Source of the DNA: Synechococcus sp. PCC 7336
GTDB taxonomy: Bacteria; Cyanobacteriota; Cyanobacteriia; Thermostichales; PCC-7336
Reading direction: 5' to 3'
DNA: 64,000 bases
Assembly (NCBI RefSeq): GCF_000332275.1
Contig: NZ_CM001776.1
Location: forward strand, 558,001-622,000
Numbering within the stretch: position 1 is the first letter of the stretch; each line of letters begins with the position of its first letter. The notes beneath the pieces are model-generated. The model worked only from the letters and a program-made list of their open reading frames with translations, had not been told where the DNA came from and ran no database searches. Of this stretch, positions 53,096 to 61,753 are shown in pieces. The translations under genes and the position numbers were made by a program.

Positions 53096-54997
53096 ATGAG
53101 AATTCTCCTGATTGATGACGATCTTGCTTTGATTGATGCACTGACATTATCTCTGACTGAGCTGCACTATACAGTCGATGCTGTCACTGATGGAGAAGCA
53201 GGTTGGTCCTATGGATCGACTCTTGACTACGATCTCATCGTCCTGGATTGGATGCTGCCAAAAATTGATGGGATCAGCCTTTGTCGCCGTTTGCGTGCTA
53301 AAGGCTGTCTCGTGCCTATCCTTCTCATCACAGCTCGCAGCAGTAGTCCGGACAAAGTGATTGGGCTCGATGCCGGAGCTGATGACTATGTCATTAAGCC
53401 CTTTGATTTTGAAGAGCTAGTCGCTCGCATTAGGGCGTTGCTCAGACGCACCCATGCTAATCCAGAGCTGATATTTAGCTGGGAAAATTTGAAACTCGAC
53501 CCGCGCAGTTGTGAAGTCACTTATAACGACGAGCTTGTGTCTCTCACAGCTAAAGAGTATGCTCTTTTAGAGCTCTTTTTACGCCGAAGACAGCATATTT
53601 TTAGTATTAGTTCTATTATTGATAATCTTTGGCCTTCAGAGAGTTGTCCTGCCGATGCCACCGTCAGATCCCATTTGAGGGGTCTGCGTCGAAAGCTGCG
53701 AGAATCAGGGGCTCCCTCCGATACAATTGAAACAGTGAATGGCATTGGCTATCGTTTAAAGGCTCCGCCCAAAGTTAATAGAACGACCACTCCATTCCTT
53801 CTTGACCTGCCGAGAAAATCTGAAAGCCGCCAGAAGCACTTTGAAGCTCTAGCAACTGTCTGGCAAAAGCACAAAGCAACAAATCTCAAATATTTAACAC
53901 GGCTCGAGCAATTACTGAGTGCTCCACTCAAAAAGCCTATCCACGATAAGTATTGGGATGAGGCTAGATCCATCGCTCATACATTAGCGGGTACTTTAGG
54001 GACATTTGGTTTCGCTGAAGGGTCCCGATTGGCTCGCGAATTAGAGTCCTTATTAACCTCCTCCGAACGCCATCAAAATATTGCTTCGATCGCCTTACCG
54101 GTGGTTACAGCTGTACGGTATGAACTTGAAAGAAGCCAGCTCGCAGACAGCGACGAGCGATCGCTTGAAGAATCAACGCAGCTCGCGATTATTGGTCGAG
54201 ATGATATTTTCACTCAACAGCTTTTGACAGAGGCCAATTCTCGCGGTATAGAAGTACTTGTTTGGCCTACACTATCAGAGGCTAAACGCTTTTTATCTCA
54301 GAGCTCTCGGCCCAAACAACCTTTGCAGACTGAGAGCACGTGTAAGGCGTTACCCGCTATTGTTCTCATGTCTAGTATGCCAGAAATGGATTGTGAAAGT
54401 TCGAGCGATCGAGCTCAGCTCTTTGCAGACTTCATCGCTTTAGATTCATTGCTTCAGGTCTTTGTTGTTTCAGAGAAAGATAGTCTGAGCGATCGACTTG
54501 AAGTGACTCGCCGAGGTGGAAAATTCTTGTGTAGGCAAATGACCAACTCGGCTCAATTAATCGATCTAGCTTGGCAAAGTATTCTGCCAGCTTCGAATGA
54601 AGAGACAACTATATTGGCAATGGATGACGATCCACAATTTTTGAGTATGCTGGCACCATTACTAAAACCTTGGGGGCTCAAGCCAATTACCCTCAGTGAT
54701 GCGATCGATTTTTGGGCAGTTCTCAAGGCCGTTAGGCCGAGGCTATTGCTACTGGATGTTGAAATGCCGACTGTGAATGGTATCGATTTATGCAAGATGC
54801 TGAGATGCGATCCCGCTTGGAGCCAGCTTCCCATCTTATTTGTGAGTGCGCACGCAGACTCGGAAACGCAACATCGAGCTTTTGCGATCGGCGCTGATGA
54901 TTATATTTGTAAACCTGTCCGAGGTCGCGAGTTGGCCACTCGGATTCTCAACCGCCTCGAGCGCGTCAGGAGCTTGCAATCAGCTCAGCATGTCTAA
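53096..54997 (+). CDS. rcaC: RcaC-like multidomain DNA-binding response regulator
   Basis: The 633-residue protein has this order: receiver 1 (D51 in VLDWMLP, K101 in YVIKPF), an OmpR-type winged helix (about 128-223, SLTAKEYALLELF), and an HPt domain with H295 (RSIAHTLAGTLGTFGF). A degenerate region (about 360-495) and receiver 2 (D554 in LLLDVEMP, K606 in YICKPV) follow. This is the special architecture of RcaC. From memory, RcaC is about 650 residues with key residues D51, H316 and D576; the H-to-D spacing (259 here, 260 there) agrees. It should bind L-box elements. Two such elements lie downstream, before pcyA and cpcB. Confidence 0.9.
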   Translation: MRILLIDDDLALIDALTLSLTELHYTVDAVTDGEAGWSYGSTLDYDLIVLDWMLPKIDGISLCRRLRAKGCLVPILLITARSSSPDKVIGLDAGADDYVIKPFDFEELVARIRALLRRTHANPELIFSWENLKLDPRSCEVTYNDELVSLTAKEYALLELFLRRRQHIFSISSIIDNLWPSESCPADATVRSHLRGLRRKLRESGAPSDTIETVNGIGYRLKAPPKVNRTTTPFLLDLPRKSESRQKHFEALATVWQKHKATNLKYLTRLEQLLSAPLKKPIHDKYWDEARSIAHTLAGTLGTFGFAEGSRLARELESLLTSSERHQNIASIALPVVTAVRYELERSQLADSDERSLEESTQLAIIGRDDIFTQQLLTEANSRGIEVLVWPTLSEAKRFLSQSSRPKQPLQTESTCKALPAIVLMSSMPEMDCESSSDRAQLFADFIALDSLLQVFVVSEKDSLSDRLEVTRRGGKFLCRQMTNSAQLIDLAWQSILPASNEETTILAMDDDPQFLSMLAPLLKPWGLKPITLSDAIDFWAVLKAVRPRLLLLDVEMPTVNGIDLCKMLRCDPAWSQLPILFVSAHADSETQHRAFAIGADDYICKPVRGRELATRILNRLERVRSLQSAQHV

Positions 54998-55006
54998 TAT
55001 CGATCG

Positions 55007-55024
55007 CTACACGCCATTTGCACA
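55007..55024 (+). promoter_or_regulatory. L-box-like direct repeat upstream of pcyA
   Basis: CTACACG-CCAT-TTGCACA has the 7-N4-7 form of the RcaC-binding L box (as I recall, TTGCACA-N4-TTGCACA). The second half is exact; the first matches at four of seven positions. It ends about 43 bases before the pcyA start and overlaps no gene. Confidence 0.65.
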
Positions 55025-55066
55025 GGAATCGGTCAGGGTTAACAACACACTTAGCTTCCTTGGGAT

Positions 55067-55831
55067 ATGTACGCTACCCTGCCACCATCCTTCTTGCGGG
55101 AACGCGAGCCATCGTTGCGAGATCGTCAGCACGACCTGATTCGCAAGCTTGCCAATTGTATTGAGACGGTCTGGCACCGCCAGCTAACGCTATTGCCTTA
55201 TAGCGTTCCTCCTGGGCTTGGCTATATTGAGGGGCAACTTGAAGAAGATCGCCTGACAATCGAAAATCACTGCTATCAGACATCGCAGTTTCGCAAGCTT
55301 CATTTGGAACTTGCACGAGTTGGCAATAACCTCGATATTTTGCACTGTGTCATGTTTCCGAGATCTCAATACCCCCTACCAATCTTCGGTACGGATATTG
55401 TTGTGGGACCCAAGGGAGTTAGTGCTGCGATTGTCGATCTTTCTCCCGTGACATCCGATCTCTCTTTACCTTCAGCCTATAGCCAAGCATTGTCTTCTCT
55501 TCCCGCCGTGCAATTTTCCGAGCAACGCAATTTACCGATCTGGGGCGATATCTTTTCAAAATTTTGTCTCTTTGTCCGCCCGCACGATGCCTGTGAAGAG
55601 GCTGCATTTCTGCAGCGAGTCCAGAGCTACTTGACATTGCACTGCACAATTGCGGTCGAGACGTCGCCCAGTTCTTCAGAGCAGCAGCAGAACGAGATCC
55701 TGTCGGGTCAAAATCATTACTGCACTAAGCAGCGCCAAAATGATAAGACTCGGCGGGTGTTAGAAAAGTCCTTTGGGGTAGAGTGGACCGAGCGATACCT
55801 GCAAAAAATGCTGTTTGACTGCAATTCATAA
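55067..55831 (+). CDS. pcyA: Phycocyanobilin:ferredoxin oxidoreductase
   Basis: The 254-residue enzyme reduces biliverdin IXalpha to phycocyanobilin, the chromophore of phycocyanin and of many cyanobacteriochromes. Conserved segments are LGYIEGQLEEDRLTIENHCY, FRKLHLELARVG, ILHCVMFP, FGTDIVVGPKGVSAAI and NDKTRRVLEKSFGVEW. By spacing E81, H93 and D110 correspond to the catalytic E76, H88 and D105 of the Synechocystis enzyme. It lies between rcaC and cpcB, with an L-box-like repeat in front, so it is probably co-regulated with phycocyanin. Confidence 0.95.
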   Translation: MYATLPPSFLREREPSLRDRQHDLIRKLANCIETVWHRQLTLLPYSVPPGLGYIEGQLEEDRLTIENHCYQTSQFRKLHLELARVGNNLDILHCVMFPRSQYPLPIFGTDIVVGPKGVSAAIVDLSPVTSDLSLPSAYSQALSSLPAVQFSEQRNLPIWGDIFSKFCLFVRPHDACEEAAFLQRVQSYLTLHCTIAVETSPSSSEQQQNEILSGQNHYCTKQRQNDKTRRVLEKSFGVEWTERYLQKMLFDCNS

Positions 55832-56377
55832 GCAGTTCGATCCGTCAAAGCTGAATTTATCGTAATGGGTTTTACTCTGCTAGCCGAGCTCGCCCTGAAG
55901 CTGGCTCGCTCTGATTCGCGATCGAGCTTTGAACTCAGACTAGCTCGATCGGCGTTGTTTTTGGCTCGCTGGCCAATCTGCCAGAGGTCTCGCAGCGATG
56001 CTGGAAAGGCAATTCGCCGAGCTGGCACAGCTCGAGTGACTCAATAAAACTTCACTGTTTTCTCAGGATTCTGCACGCCATCTGCACGGTCGGCCTGTTT
56101 AAATGAGCGTGGTCCAAAAGCCATTACCACCTTCCTCTTTCCCAAGCTAGTTGGGATACCGCCTTATTCAAGCTAGGGAAGTGGCTGGCATGGTTTCGAT
56201 CCCGTCAGGTTACGGTTGACGAGCTCTCCCAAAAGTTCGGCATTTTTTCATGTCTCTTGGCGGGATTGGGATCGTCAGAACATGAGCAATCGCAGTATGT
56301 TTTTATGCTGTTTTGGCTCAAAAATTTAACGGATGTGAATCCAAGTCTTAGAACTCTTTTTGATAGGAGAAATCTTA
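55832..56377. other. cpc promoter and leader region
   Basis: The 546 bases between pcyA and cpcB contain no convincing gene. Besides the L-box-like repeat, CAAGCTAG occurs twice (about 56141 and 56169) in an AT/CT-rich leader, and CTTTCCC/GGGAAG could pair across it. A strong GGAGAA ribosome-binding site lies just before cpcB. Confidence 0.5.
56071..56088 (+). promoter_or_regulatory. L-box-like direct repeat upstream of cpcB
   Basis: CTGCACG-CCAT-CTGCACG is a perfect direct repeat with the 7-N4-7 form of the L box; each half matches TTGCACA at five positions. The CCAT spacer is the same as in the pcyA copy. A TTAAAT (56099-56104) ten bases downstream could be the -10 region, which would give a leader of about 270 bases. 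Confidence 0.72.
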
Positions 56378-56896
56378 ATGTTTGACGCCTTTACTAGGGT
56401 GATCTCCCAAGCTGATACTCGAGGTGCCTACATTGGCGATGCAGAAATCAGCGCGCTAAATCAACTTGTCGCCGACGGCAATAAGCGTATTGATGTTGTC
56501 AATCGTATTACCGGCAATTCTTCAACGATTGTGGCGAATGCTGCCCGAGCTCTGTTTGCCGAGCAACCCGCCTTAATCGCCCCTGGCGGCAATGCCTATA
56601 CCAACCGCCGCATGGCTGCTTGCTTGCGCGACATGGAAATCATTCTTCGCTATGTCACTTACGCAGTCTTTACCGGTGACGGCAGCGTTTTAGAAGATCG
56701 TTGCCTTAACGGCCTCAGAGAAACCTATACCGCATTAGGCGTTCCTGGTGCTTCTGTTGCAGAAGGCGTTAACAAAATGAAGGCGGCTGCAGTTGCGATC
56801 GCCAACGATCCAGAGGGAATTACCCGTGGCGATTGCAGCAGCTTAATGTCAGAGTTGGGCAGCTACTTCGATAAAGCAGCAGCAGCAGTTGGCTAA
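56378..56896 (+). CDS. cpcB: C-phycocyanin beta subunit
   Basis: From the ATG at 56378 ([13 protein letters not shown]) the protein has the canonical 172 residues. Chromophore cysteines are C82 ([12 protein letters not shown]) and C153 (TRGDCSSL). N72, the asparagine methylated in phycobiliproteins, is in GGNAYTNRR. With CpcA it forms the hexameric discs of phycobilisome rods. The six extra codons of the open frame upstream are not needed. It is the first gene of a cpc operon and has an L-box-like site far upstream. Confidence 0.97.
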   Translation: MFDAFTRVISQADTRGAYIGDAEISALNQLVADGNKRIDVVNRITGNSSTIVANAARALFAEQPALIAPGGNAYTNRRMAACLRDMEIILRYVTYAVFTGDGSVLEDRCLNGLRETYTALGVPGASVAEGVNKMKAAAVAIANDPEGITRGDCSSLMSELGSYFDKAAAAVG

Positions 56897-56980
56897 CGCT
56901 CTGAATTTGCTGAATCCCAGCAGATTGAGAAATGTCTCGTGACAAGATCTGACACTACTAAAGATTTAGAGGAATAACGA

Positions 56981-57469
56981 ATGAAGACTCCACTCACTGA
57001 AGCAGTGGCTGCAGCCGATTCTCAAGGTCGTTTTCTCAGTTCAACTGAGCTCCAGGCAGGGTTTGGTCGTTTGCGCCAAGCTGCATCTGGCCTTCAAGCA
57101 GCTCAAGCGCTCAGCTCAAAAGCAGATAGCTTGACGAATGGCGCTGCTAATGCCGTGTATCAGAAGTTTCCCTACACCACTCAGATGCAGGGTTCGAACT
57201 ATGCTTCTACGCCTGAAGGCAAGGCGAAATGCGCTCGGGATATTGGCTACTACCTGCGCATGGTGACCTACTGCCTGATCGCTGGCGGCACCGGACCGAT
57301 GGACGATTACTTGATTTCGGGGATTGCTGAAATCAACAGCACCTTCGAGCTATCGCCCAGTTGGTATGTTGAAGCCCTCAAGTACATCAAGGGAAATCAT
57401 GGTTTGAGCGGCGATGCTGCTGTCGAAGCCAATTCCTATCTCGACTATGCGATTAATGCATTGAGCTAA
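56981..57469 (+). CDS. cpcA: C-phycocyanin alpha subunit
   Basis: The 162-residue protein starts [17 protein letters not shown]. It carries the phycocyanobilin cysteine C84 and D87 in [20 protein letters not shown]. The C-terminus [11 protein letters not shown] is typical. An RBS GGAATAAC precedes the ATG at 56981, 84 bases after cpcB. It pairs with CpcB as the alpha-beta monomer. A long hairpin follows 11 bases after the stop. Confidence 0.97.
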   Translation: MKTPLTEAVAAADSQGRFLSSTELQAGFGRLRQAASGLQAAQALSSKADSLTNGAANAVYQKFPYTTQMQGSNYASTPEGKAKCARDIGYYLRMVTYCLIAGGTGPMDDYLISGIAEINSTFELSPSWYVEALKYIKGNHGLSGDAAVEANSYLDYAINALS

Positions 57470-57480
57470 ATGGTCGTATT

Positions 57481-57546
57481 TGCCCGGAGCCAAAGATTGC
57501 TGTTGGCGCATCACAAGCACTCAGCAGCAATCTCGACCTTCGGGCA
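57481..57546 (+). other. Long hairpin after cpcA
   Basis: TGCCCGGA and AGATTGCTG on the left (57481-57502) pair with CAGCAATCT and TTCGGGCA on the right (57525-57546), with a short internal bulge and a ~22-base loop. There is no T run. By analogy with other cpc operons it may protect the cpcBA message or reduce read-through into linker genes. Confidence 0.75.
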
Positions 57547-57554
57547 TCCCGCTC

Positions 57555-57780
57555 TCATATCTGCCTGCTTGCTGCTTTAGAATCTTATCGGAAAAGATTT
57601 TTTATCCTCGTTCTCAAGTTCAGTTCAATCAATTGAACTTCAATCTCTTTTTAGCTCGATCGCCTTACAATCTCGCTAAGATTGCTGGACATAGTCAATC
57701 GCTATCACCGATCGAAATATGCTTACTCGATCGACGAGCTGGCTAAAGCACACCAGTTTCACTCACAATACTACAATGTT
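57555..57780 (+). pseudogene. Relic of a phycobilisome rod-linker gene
   Basis: Three frames in turn show pieces of the linker domain: ALESYRKRFF, then YPRSQVQFNQLNFNLFLARSPY, then DIVNRYHRSKYAYSIDEL. These line up with [29 protein letters not shown], and EHLDRY...DIDSYIDS of the intact linkers downstream. At least two frameshifts and a stop break it. From 57781 to 58011 I see only the leader of the next linker gene. Confidence 0.7.
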
Positions 57781-58011
57781 TTGTAAGAGGTTGGCTGGTA
57801 TGAAATTAGGCAGCCGTACTTAAGCTCTGCTGCTTGCAAGTGACCCAGCAACTATAACGGCAGCAGGAGACCAACTCTGAAGCAGTGTTCGGGAGTACGT
57901 CATTCTTGAAGAGAAGAGTAGTTAATCAGATCGCTTGAAGCAGTTTGGAAAGCAGCGTAACAGGGTGAGCAATATTTATCCAGCCTAGCGTTATTATTAG
58001 GAGAATTACTT

Positions 58012-58830
58012 GTGGCAATTACTGAAGCAGCCTCTCGTCTCGGTACCTCAGCCTTCAGCGAAATGAGCCCGATCGAATTGCGCCCCAACCAGAGTCGGGA
58101 AGATGCTGAAGCCATCATTCGAGCGGTATACCGACAGGTTTTGGGCAACGATCATCTGATGGCGTCGGACCGATTGGTCAGTGCTGAATCGTTGTTGCGA
58201 GAAGGCTATATTAGCGTTCGTGACTTTGTTCGCAATGTGGCTAAGTCGGAGCTATACAAACAAAAGTTCTTTTACCCCAATTACCATCCTCGCGTCATTG
58301 AGTTGAATTTCAAGCATCTTTTGGGTCGCGCTCCCTACGATGAGTCTGAGATCGTCGAGCATCTCGACCGCTATCAAAACGAAGGGTTTGAGGCAGATAT
58401 TGACTCTTATATTGATTCAGCCGAATATGCTGAAAGCTTTGGCGACTCTATCGTTCCTTACTATCGAGGATTCTCGACACAAAAGGGGCAAAAAACTGTT
58501 GGCTTTACTCGCATGTTCCAGTTATATCGAGGCTATGCCAATAGCGATCGCGCTCAAGGAAATGGCAAGCGCTCTCGATTGACCTACGAGCTAGCCTGCA
58601 ATACCTCGACACCCGTTCAAAGAGAGCCCCAAATGGCAGCACTCGTTGGCACGACTTCGACTGCTCGCGGGAAGCTCTATCGCTTGGTCGTGACGCAAGC
58701 AGGGGTTGCAGGCATGCCTCAGACCCGGCGCAGTTTGAGTGAATATCTCGTGTCTTACGAGCAACTCTCGCCGACTCTACAAAAACTGAACAAGCGGGGT
58801 AGCAAGATTATTAGTTTAACCCCTGCTTAA
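58012..58830 (+). CDS. cpcC: Phycocyanin-associated rod linker (CpcC type), copy 1
   Basis: The 272-residue protein starts from a GTG at 58012. It has a PBS-linker domain (about 20-165: [68 protein letters not shown]). A basic linker and a C-terminal CpcD-like domain (about 222-272, [20 protein letters not shown], ending SLTPA) follow. It connects phycocyanin hexamers within rods. It begins a group of three closely related genes. Confidence 0.95.
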   Translation: MAITEAASRLGTSAFSEMSPIELRPNQSREDAEAIIRAVYRQVLGNDHLMASDRLVSAESLLREGYISVRDFVRNVAKSELYKQKFFYPNYHPRVIELNFKHLLGRAPYDESEIVEHLDRYQNEGFEADIDSYIDSAEYAESFGDSIVPYYRGFSTQKGQKTVGFTRMFQLYRGYANSDRAQGNGKRSRLTYELACNTSTPVQREPQMAALVGTTSTARGKLYRLVVTQAGVAGMPQTRRSLSEYLVSYEQLSPTLQKLNKRGSKIISLTPA

Positions 58831-58877
58831 TGACGGTTGCATCATTTGTGATTAGTAGTCTATCGGGAGAATGAGAA

Positions 58878-59087
58878 GTGGCAATTATAGCAACAGCATC
58901 CCGCTTGGGGACGATTGCTTTTGATGGTCGGCGCTATCGATTAGTGGTGACGCAAGCAGGTGTTGACGGCATGCCCCAAACTCGGTGCAGTTCGATGGAA
59001 TACCTCGTGTCCTTCGAGCAACTCTCGCCTACCCTACAGAAGCTGAATAAGCGAGGTGGTAAGATTGTTAGTCTAACCCCGGCTTAA
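58878..59087 (+). CDS. cpcD: Small CpcD-like rod-capping linker, 69 aa
   Basis: A GTG-started frame encodes [17 protein letters not shown], the N-terminus of the neighbouring CpcC proteins. It is joined directly to a CpcD domain ([20 protein letters not shown], then [20 protein letters not shown]). CpcD proteins cap the distal end of phycocyanin rods. The C-terminal 50 residues are nearly those of copy-1 CpcC. The gene looks like a CpcC gene with its whole PBS-linker domain deleted, and it is slightly shorter than usual CpcD proteins. Confidence 0.88.
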   Translation: MAIIATASRLGTIAFDGRRYRLVVTQAGVDGMPQTRCSSMEYLVSFEQLSPTLQKLNKRGGKIVSLTPA

Positions 59088-59135
59088 TGGCGGTTGCATC
59101 GTTTTTTAATTAGCAGTATATCGGGAGAATAAGAA

Positions 59136-60005
59136 GTGGCAATTACGGTGGCAGCATCCCGCTTAGGGACTATTGCTTACGATGGTGAAGCTGTCTTTGA
59201 ACTACGACCACAATCGACGAAGAAAGAGGCTGAGCCGATTATTCGGGCTGCATACCGACAGGTATTGGGCAATGACTATATTATGACCTCCGAGCGGCTA
59301 GTCGGTGCCGAGTCGCTATTGTGTAACGGCTCGATCTCGGTGCGAGACTTTATTCGTACTATAGCCAAATCGGAGTTATATAAGAAAAAGTTTCTTTATT
59401 CAAATTTTCAGACTCGTACCATTGAGTTGAACTTTAAGCACTTATTAGGTCGTGCCCCCTACGACGAGTCAGAAGTTACCGAGCATCTCGACCTTTATCA
59501 AAATAAGGGATTTGAGGCCGAGATTGATTCCTATATCGATTCAGCCGAATATGAAGAGAACTTTGGCGATTCTATTGTTCCTTACTATCGAGGATTTTCG
59601 ACTCAAACTGGCCAAAAGATGGCTGGATTTCCCCGCATGTTCCGCCTTTATCGGGGGTATGCCAATAGCGATCGCTCTCAAGCGGAGGGGGCTGCTCCCC
59701 GTCTGGCCAGCGAACTAGGACAGAATAAAGTCTCGCCTGCGATCGCCCCTTCGGGAGGCAGCAATGGCTGGTCTTATCGCGCCTCCAAACGCAACGTCCC
59801 TCAAAGTCGAAATTTTGCCAGGACCACAACTACAGACTCGGCAGGACGTCTGTATCGGGTTGAAGTTGCGGGCCTTTGTAAGCCTGGCTATCCTAAAATT
59901 CGCAGAAGCAGCAGGGCTTATGTTGTGTCTTACGAGCAACTGTCTCCCACGCTCCAGCGAATCAACAGTCTGGGGGGAAAGGTTGCTAGCATTACGCCAG
60001 CCTAG
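59136..60005 (+). CDS. cpcC: Phycocyanin-associated rod linker (CpcC type), copy 2
   Basis: The 289-residue protein from a GTG at 59136 has the same domains as copy 1. These are the PBS-linker domain ([40 protein letters not shown]) and a CpcD-like domain ([20 protein letters not shown]) separated by a longer Ser/Gly-rich linker. The leader sequence before it nearly repeats that before the small cpcD gene, so the genes arose by tandem duplication. Two rod linkers plus a cap imply rods of about three hexamers, as in the inducible phycocyanin operon of type 3 acclimators. Confidence 0.95.
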   Translation: MAITVAASRLGTIAYDGEAVFELRPQSTKKEAEPIIRAAYRQVLGNDYIMTSERLVGAESLLCNGSISVRDFIRTIAKSELYKKKFLYSNFQTRTIELNFKHLLGRAPYDESEVTEHLDLYQNKGFEAEIDSYIDSAEYEENFGDSIVPYYRGFSTQTGQKMAGFPRMFRLYRGYANSDRSQAEGAAPRLASELGQNKVSPAIAPSGGSNGWSYRASKRNVPQSRNFARTTTTDSAGRLYRVEVAGLCKPGYPKIRRSSRAYVVSYEQLSPTLQRINSLGGKVASITPA

Positions 60006-60164
60006 GTTCTGAGTGTTTTGTCAGCACAGCCGATTGGATATCGATGATTCGGGCTCTCTCAGCATTGGCTAAGGGGGCCTGAAAAGCTTTCACAGCTCTC
60101 TGTATGGAATTGCTGAATGTCGAAGGGAATTAACAACTTTTGCAATTGTTGCAGAGGGCCTTCT

Positions 60165-61718
60165 TCAGTCGATGCCAGCACATAGGTTAGAACCCGAGCT
60201 TGCTGCGATGGAGAGTTGTAGGCCAATTTCAAACATGCGCTGCCAGGGGAAATCGATCGCCAGTCGTTCGATTGTCCAGAACTGAAAGGACTGACGCATG
60301 GTATGTTGCCAAACCTCTTGCAGTCGCGCCTCAGTTTCTGAGGCAATTTGCTGTTCTTTGCCCTTGAAGTTGAAAGCAGAAGCACCCATAGCGGGCAAAA
60401 AGCGATCGCCAACATCGAGTCTCACAATCGACTGATAGGCCCAGTCTTCTAACAGGTGGTGGATTTTATTGAAGGCGATCGCCTGCCGATCGCCTGCCTC
60501 TAAGCCGAGAACTGCTGTTGCGATCGTCGTACCGAGGGTATTGCCGCTGGTATTCCAAGCGGCATAGGCCAGAATGCTATCCCAGCAAGCGGTATCGTCC
60601 AGCAATTCCACCAGTTCGGTTTCGCCGCCATTGGCAAATGCGACATCGGCGATCGCCACGGGCTTTCCCTCCGCGAGCAATTGTTGAATTTGGGCTGCAA
60701 ACCAGCGGAGATTGCGATGGCTGTGGTAGGTCAAATCTTTTGCGGACTGCTGCCACGATTCCTGCACGACTCGACCGGCTGTATTCGCGGCCAAAATGCA
60801 GTCGGCCGCTTGAGGGATGAGGGCAACACTGGCTCCTGCGGCTGCGATATGGGACTTGAGACTTTCGCCAAACGGGCGATCTTCGTAGAGGGGAACGATC
60901 TGTTGGGACTGACTGGAACTCAAGAGGGGGTATAGCTTGCGTCGCACGCCTGCGAGTTGAGCGTAGGCTCTTGCGAGCAGGGTGCAGCCCACCTCATCCG
61001 CACCGGGATAGACATGAACCTGCTGTTGCAAGCGGAGTGCCGTAATGCTGCGAAAGATCTGTTGGCGATCGATCGCCGTAAAACCATACTCGGCACAATC
61101 ATCTTGCGGGATCGACAAAAAGGAAATCACCCCTGACTTCACTAGGGCGATCGCCTGTTGATTGATGTTCAGATTCTTAGCGCGGCGCGATCGATAATCC
61201 TCCAAACACTCTCGATTCAGATCCCGCTCGGTTTGCTCCCATTGCTGCTGTTCGGCATCGGTGAGGCCAGTGCGATTGTGCTTATCCTCCAACCAGCCCC
61301 ACTGGAAAATGAGTTCGCCCCAATCGGCGTAATAGTCCGGTTCTTCTTCACTGCTGTTATACGAGGGCGTTCGCATGATTAAATTGCTAGCCAAGATGTC
61401 GAGATTGAGATGGGCAGTTTTGAGTTGGCAAACTCTGTTCAGGCGATCGCTCAATTCCTCAACAGAGCTATCGTGTAACCGCGACGGCAACAAACCGCCG
61501 TACACCAACATTTCCAGCGAAAGAATGGCGATTTGACAGTGGGGCGCTTCCTGCTGAATCCATTGCCACAGGCGATCGCCGTCTGCTGGTTGTTTCTTGC
61601 GGCCCAAAAGTTCCATCGGCGGCACGACTAAGTGCAAGCGAGGTTGCAGGCTCGCGATCGCCTGCGGGTAACGGTAATTGCAAGGCCGCTCGTCGAGGGG
61701 AAGATACAGAATTTTCAT
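60165..61718 (-). CDS. DUF4127 family protein
   Basis: From the ATG at 61718 (MKILYLPLDERPCNYRYP) the protein is 517 residues; the longer frame adds eight. Family markers are LDERPCNY at the N-terminus, LSLEMLVYGGLLPSR, RTPSYNSSEEEPDYY, HVYPGADEVGCTLLARAY and AYAAWNTSGNTLGTTIA. The His/Asp pattern suggests a metal-dependent hydrolase fold, but no function is established. It follows cobB by 35 bases on the same strand, so it may be part of the cob operon. It converges with cpcC. Confidence 0.85.
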   Translation of the reverse strand: MKILYLPLDERPCNYRYPQAIASLQPRLHLVVPPMELLGRKKQPADGDRLWQWIQQEAPHCQIAILSLEMLVYGGLLPSRLHDSSVEELSDRLNRVCQLKTAHLNLDILASNLIMRTPSYNSSEEEPDYYADWGELIFQWGWLEDKHNRTGLTDAEQQQWEQTERDLNRECLEDYRSRRAKNLNINQQAIALVKSGVISFLSIPQDDCAEYGFTAIDRQQIFRSITALRLQQQVHVYPGADEVGCTLLARAYAQLAGVRRKLYPLLSSSQSQQIVPLYEDRPFGESLKSHIAAAGASVALIPQAADCILAANTAGRVVQESWQQSAKDLTYHSHRNLRWFAAQIQQLLAEGKPVAIADVAFANGGETELVELLDDTACWDSILAYAAWNTSGNTLGTTIATAVLGLEAGDRQAIAFNKIHHLLEDWAYQSIVRLDVGDRFLPAMGASAFNFKGKEQQIASETEARLQEVWQHTMRQSFQFWTIERLAIDFPWQRMFEIGLQLSIAASSGSNLCAGID

Positions 61719-61753
61719 GGGGCGATCGCCAACGGTCCTCATTCCTCAATCGG

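Noticed and set aside
55865-56047. 60-codon frame between pcyA and cpcB
   Set aside because: No ribosome-binding site, no similarity, and Arg/Ala/Ser-rich composition; it falls in the promoter region of cpc.
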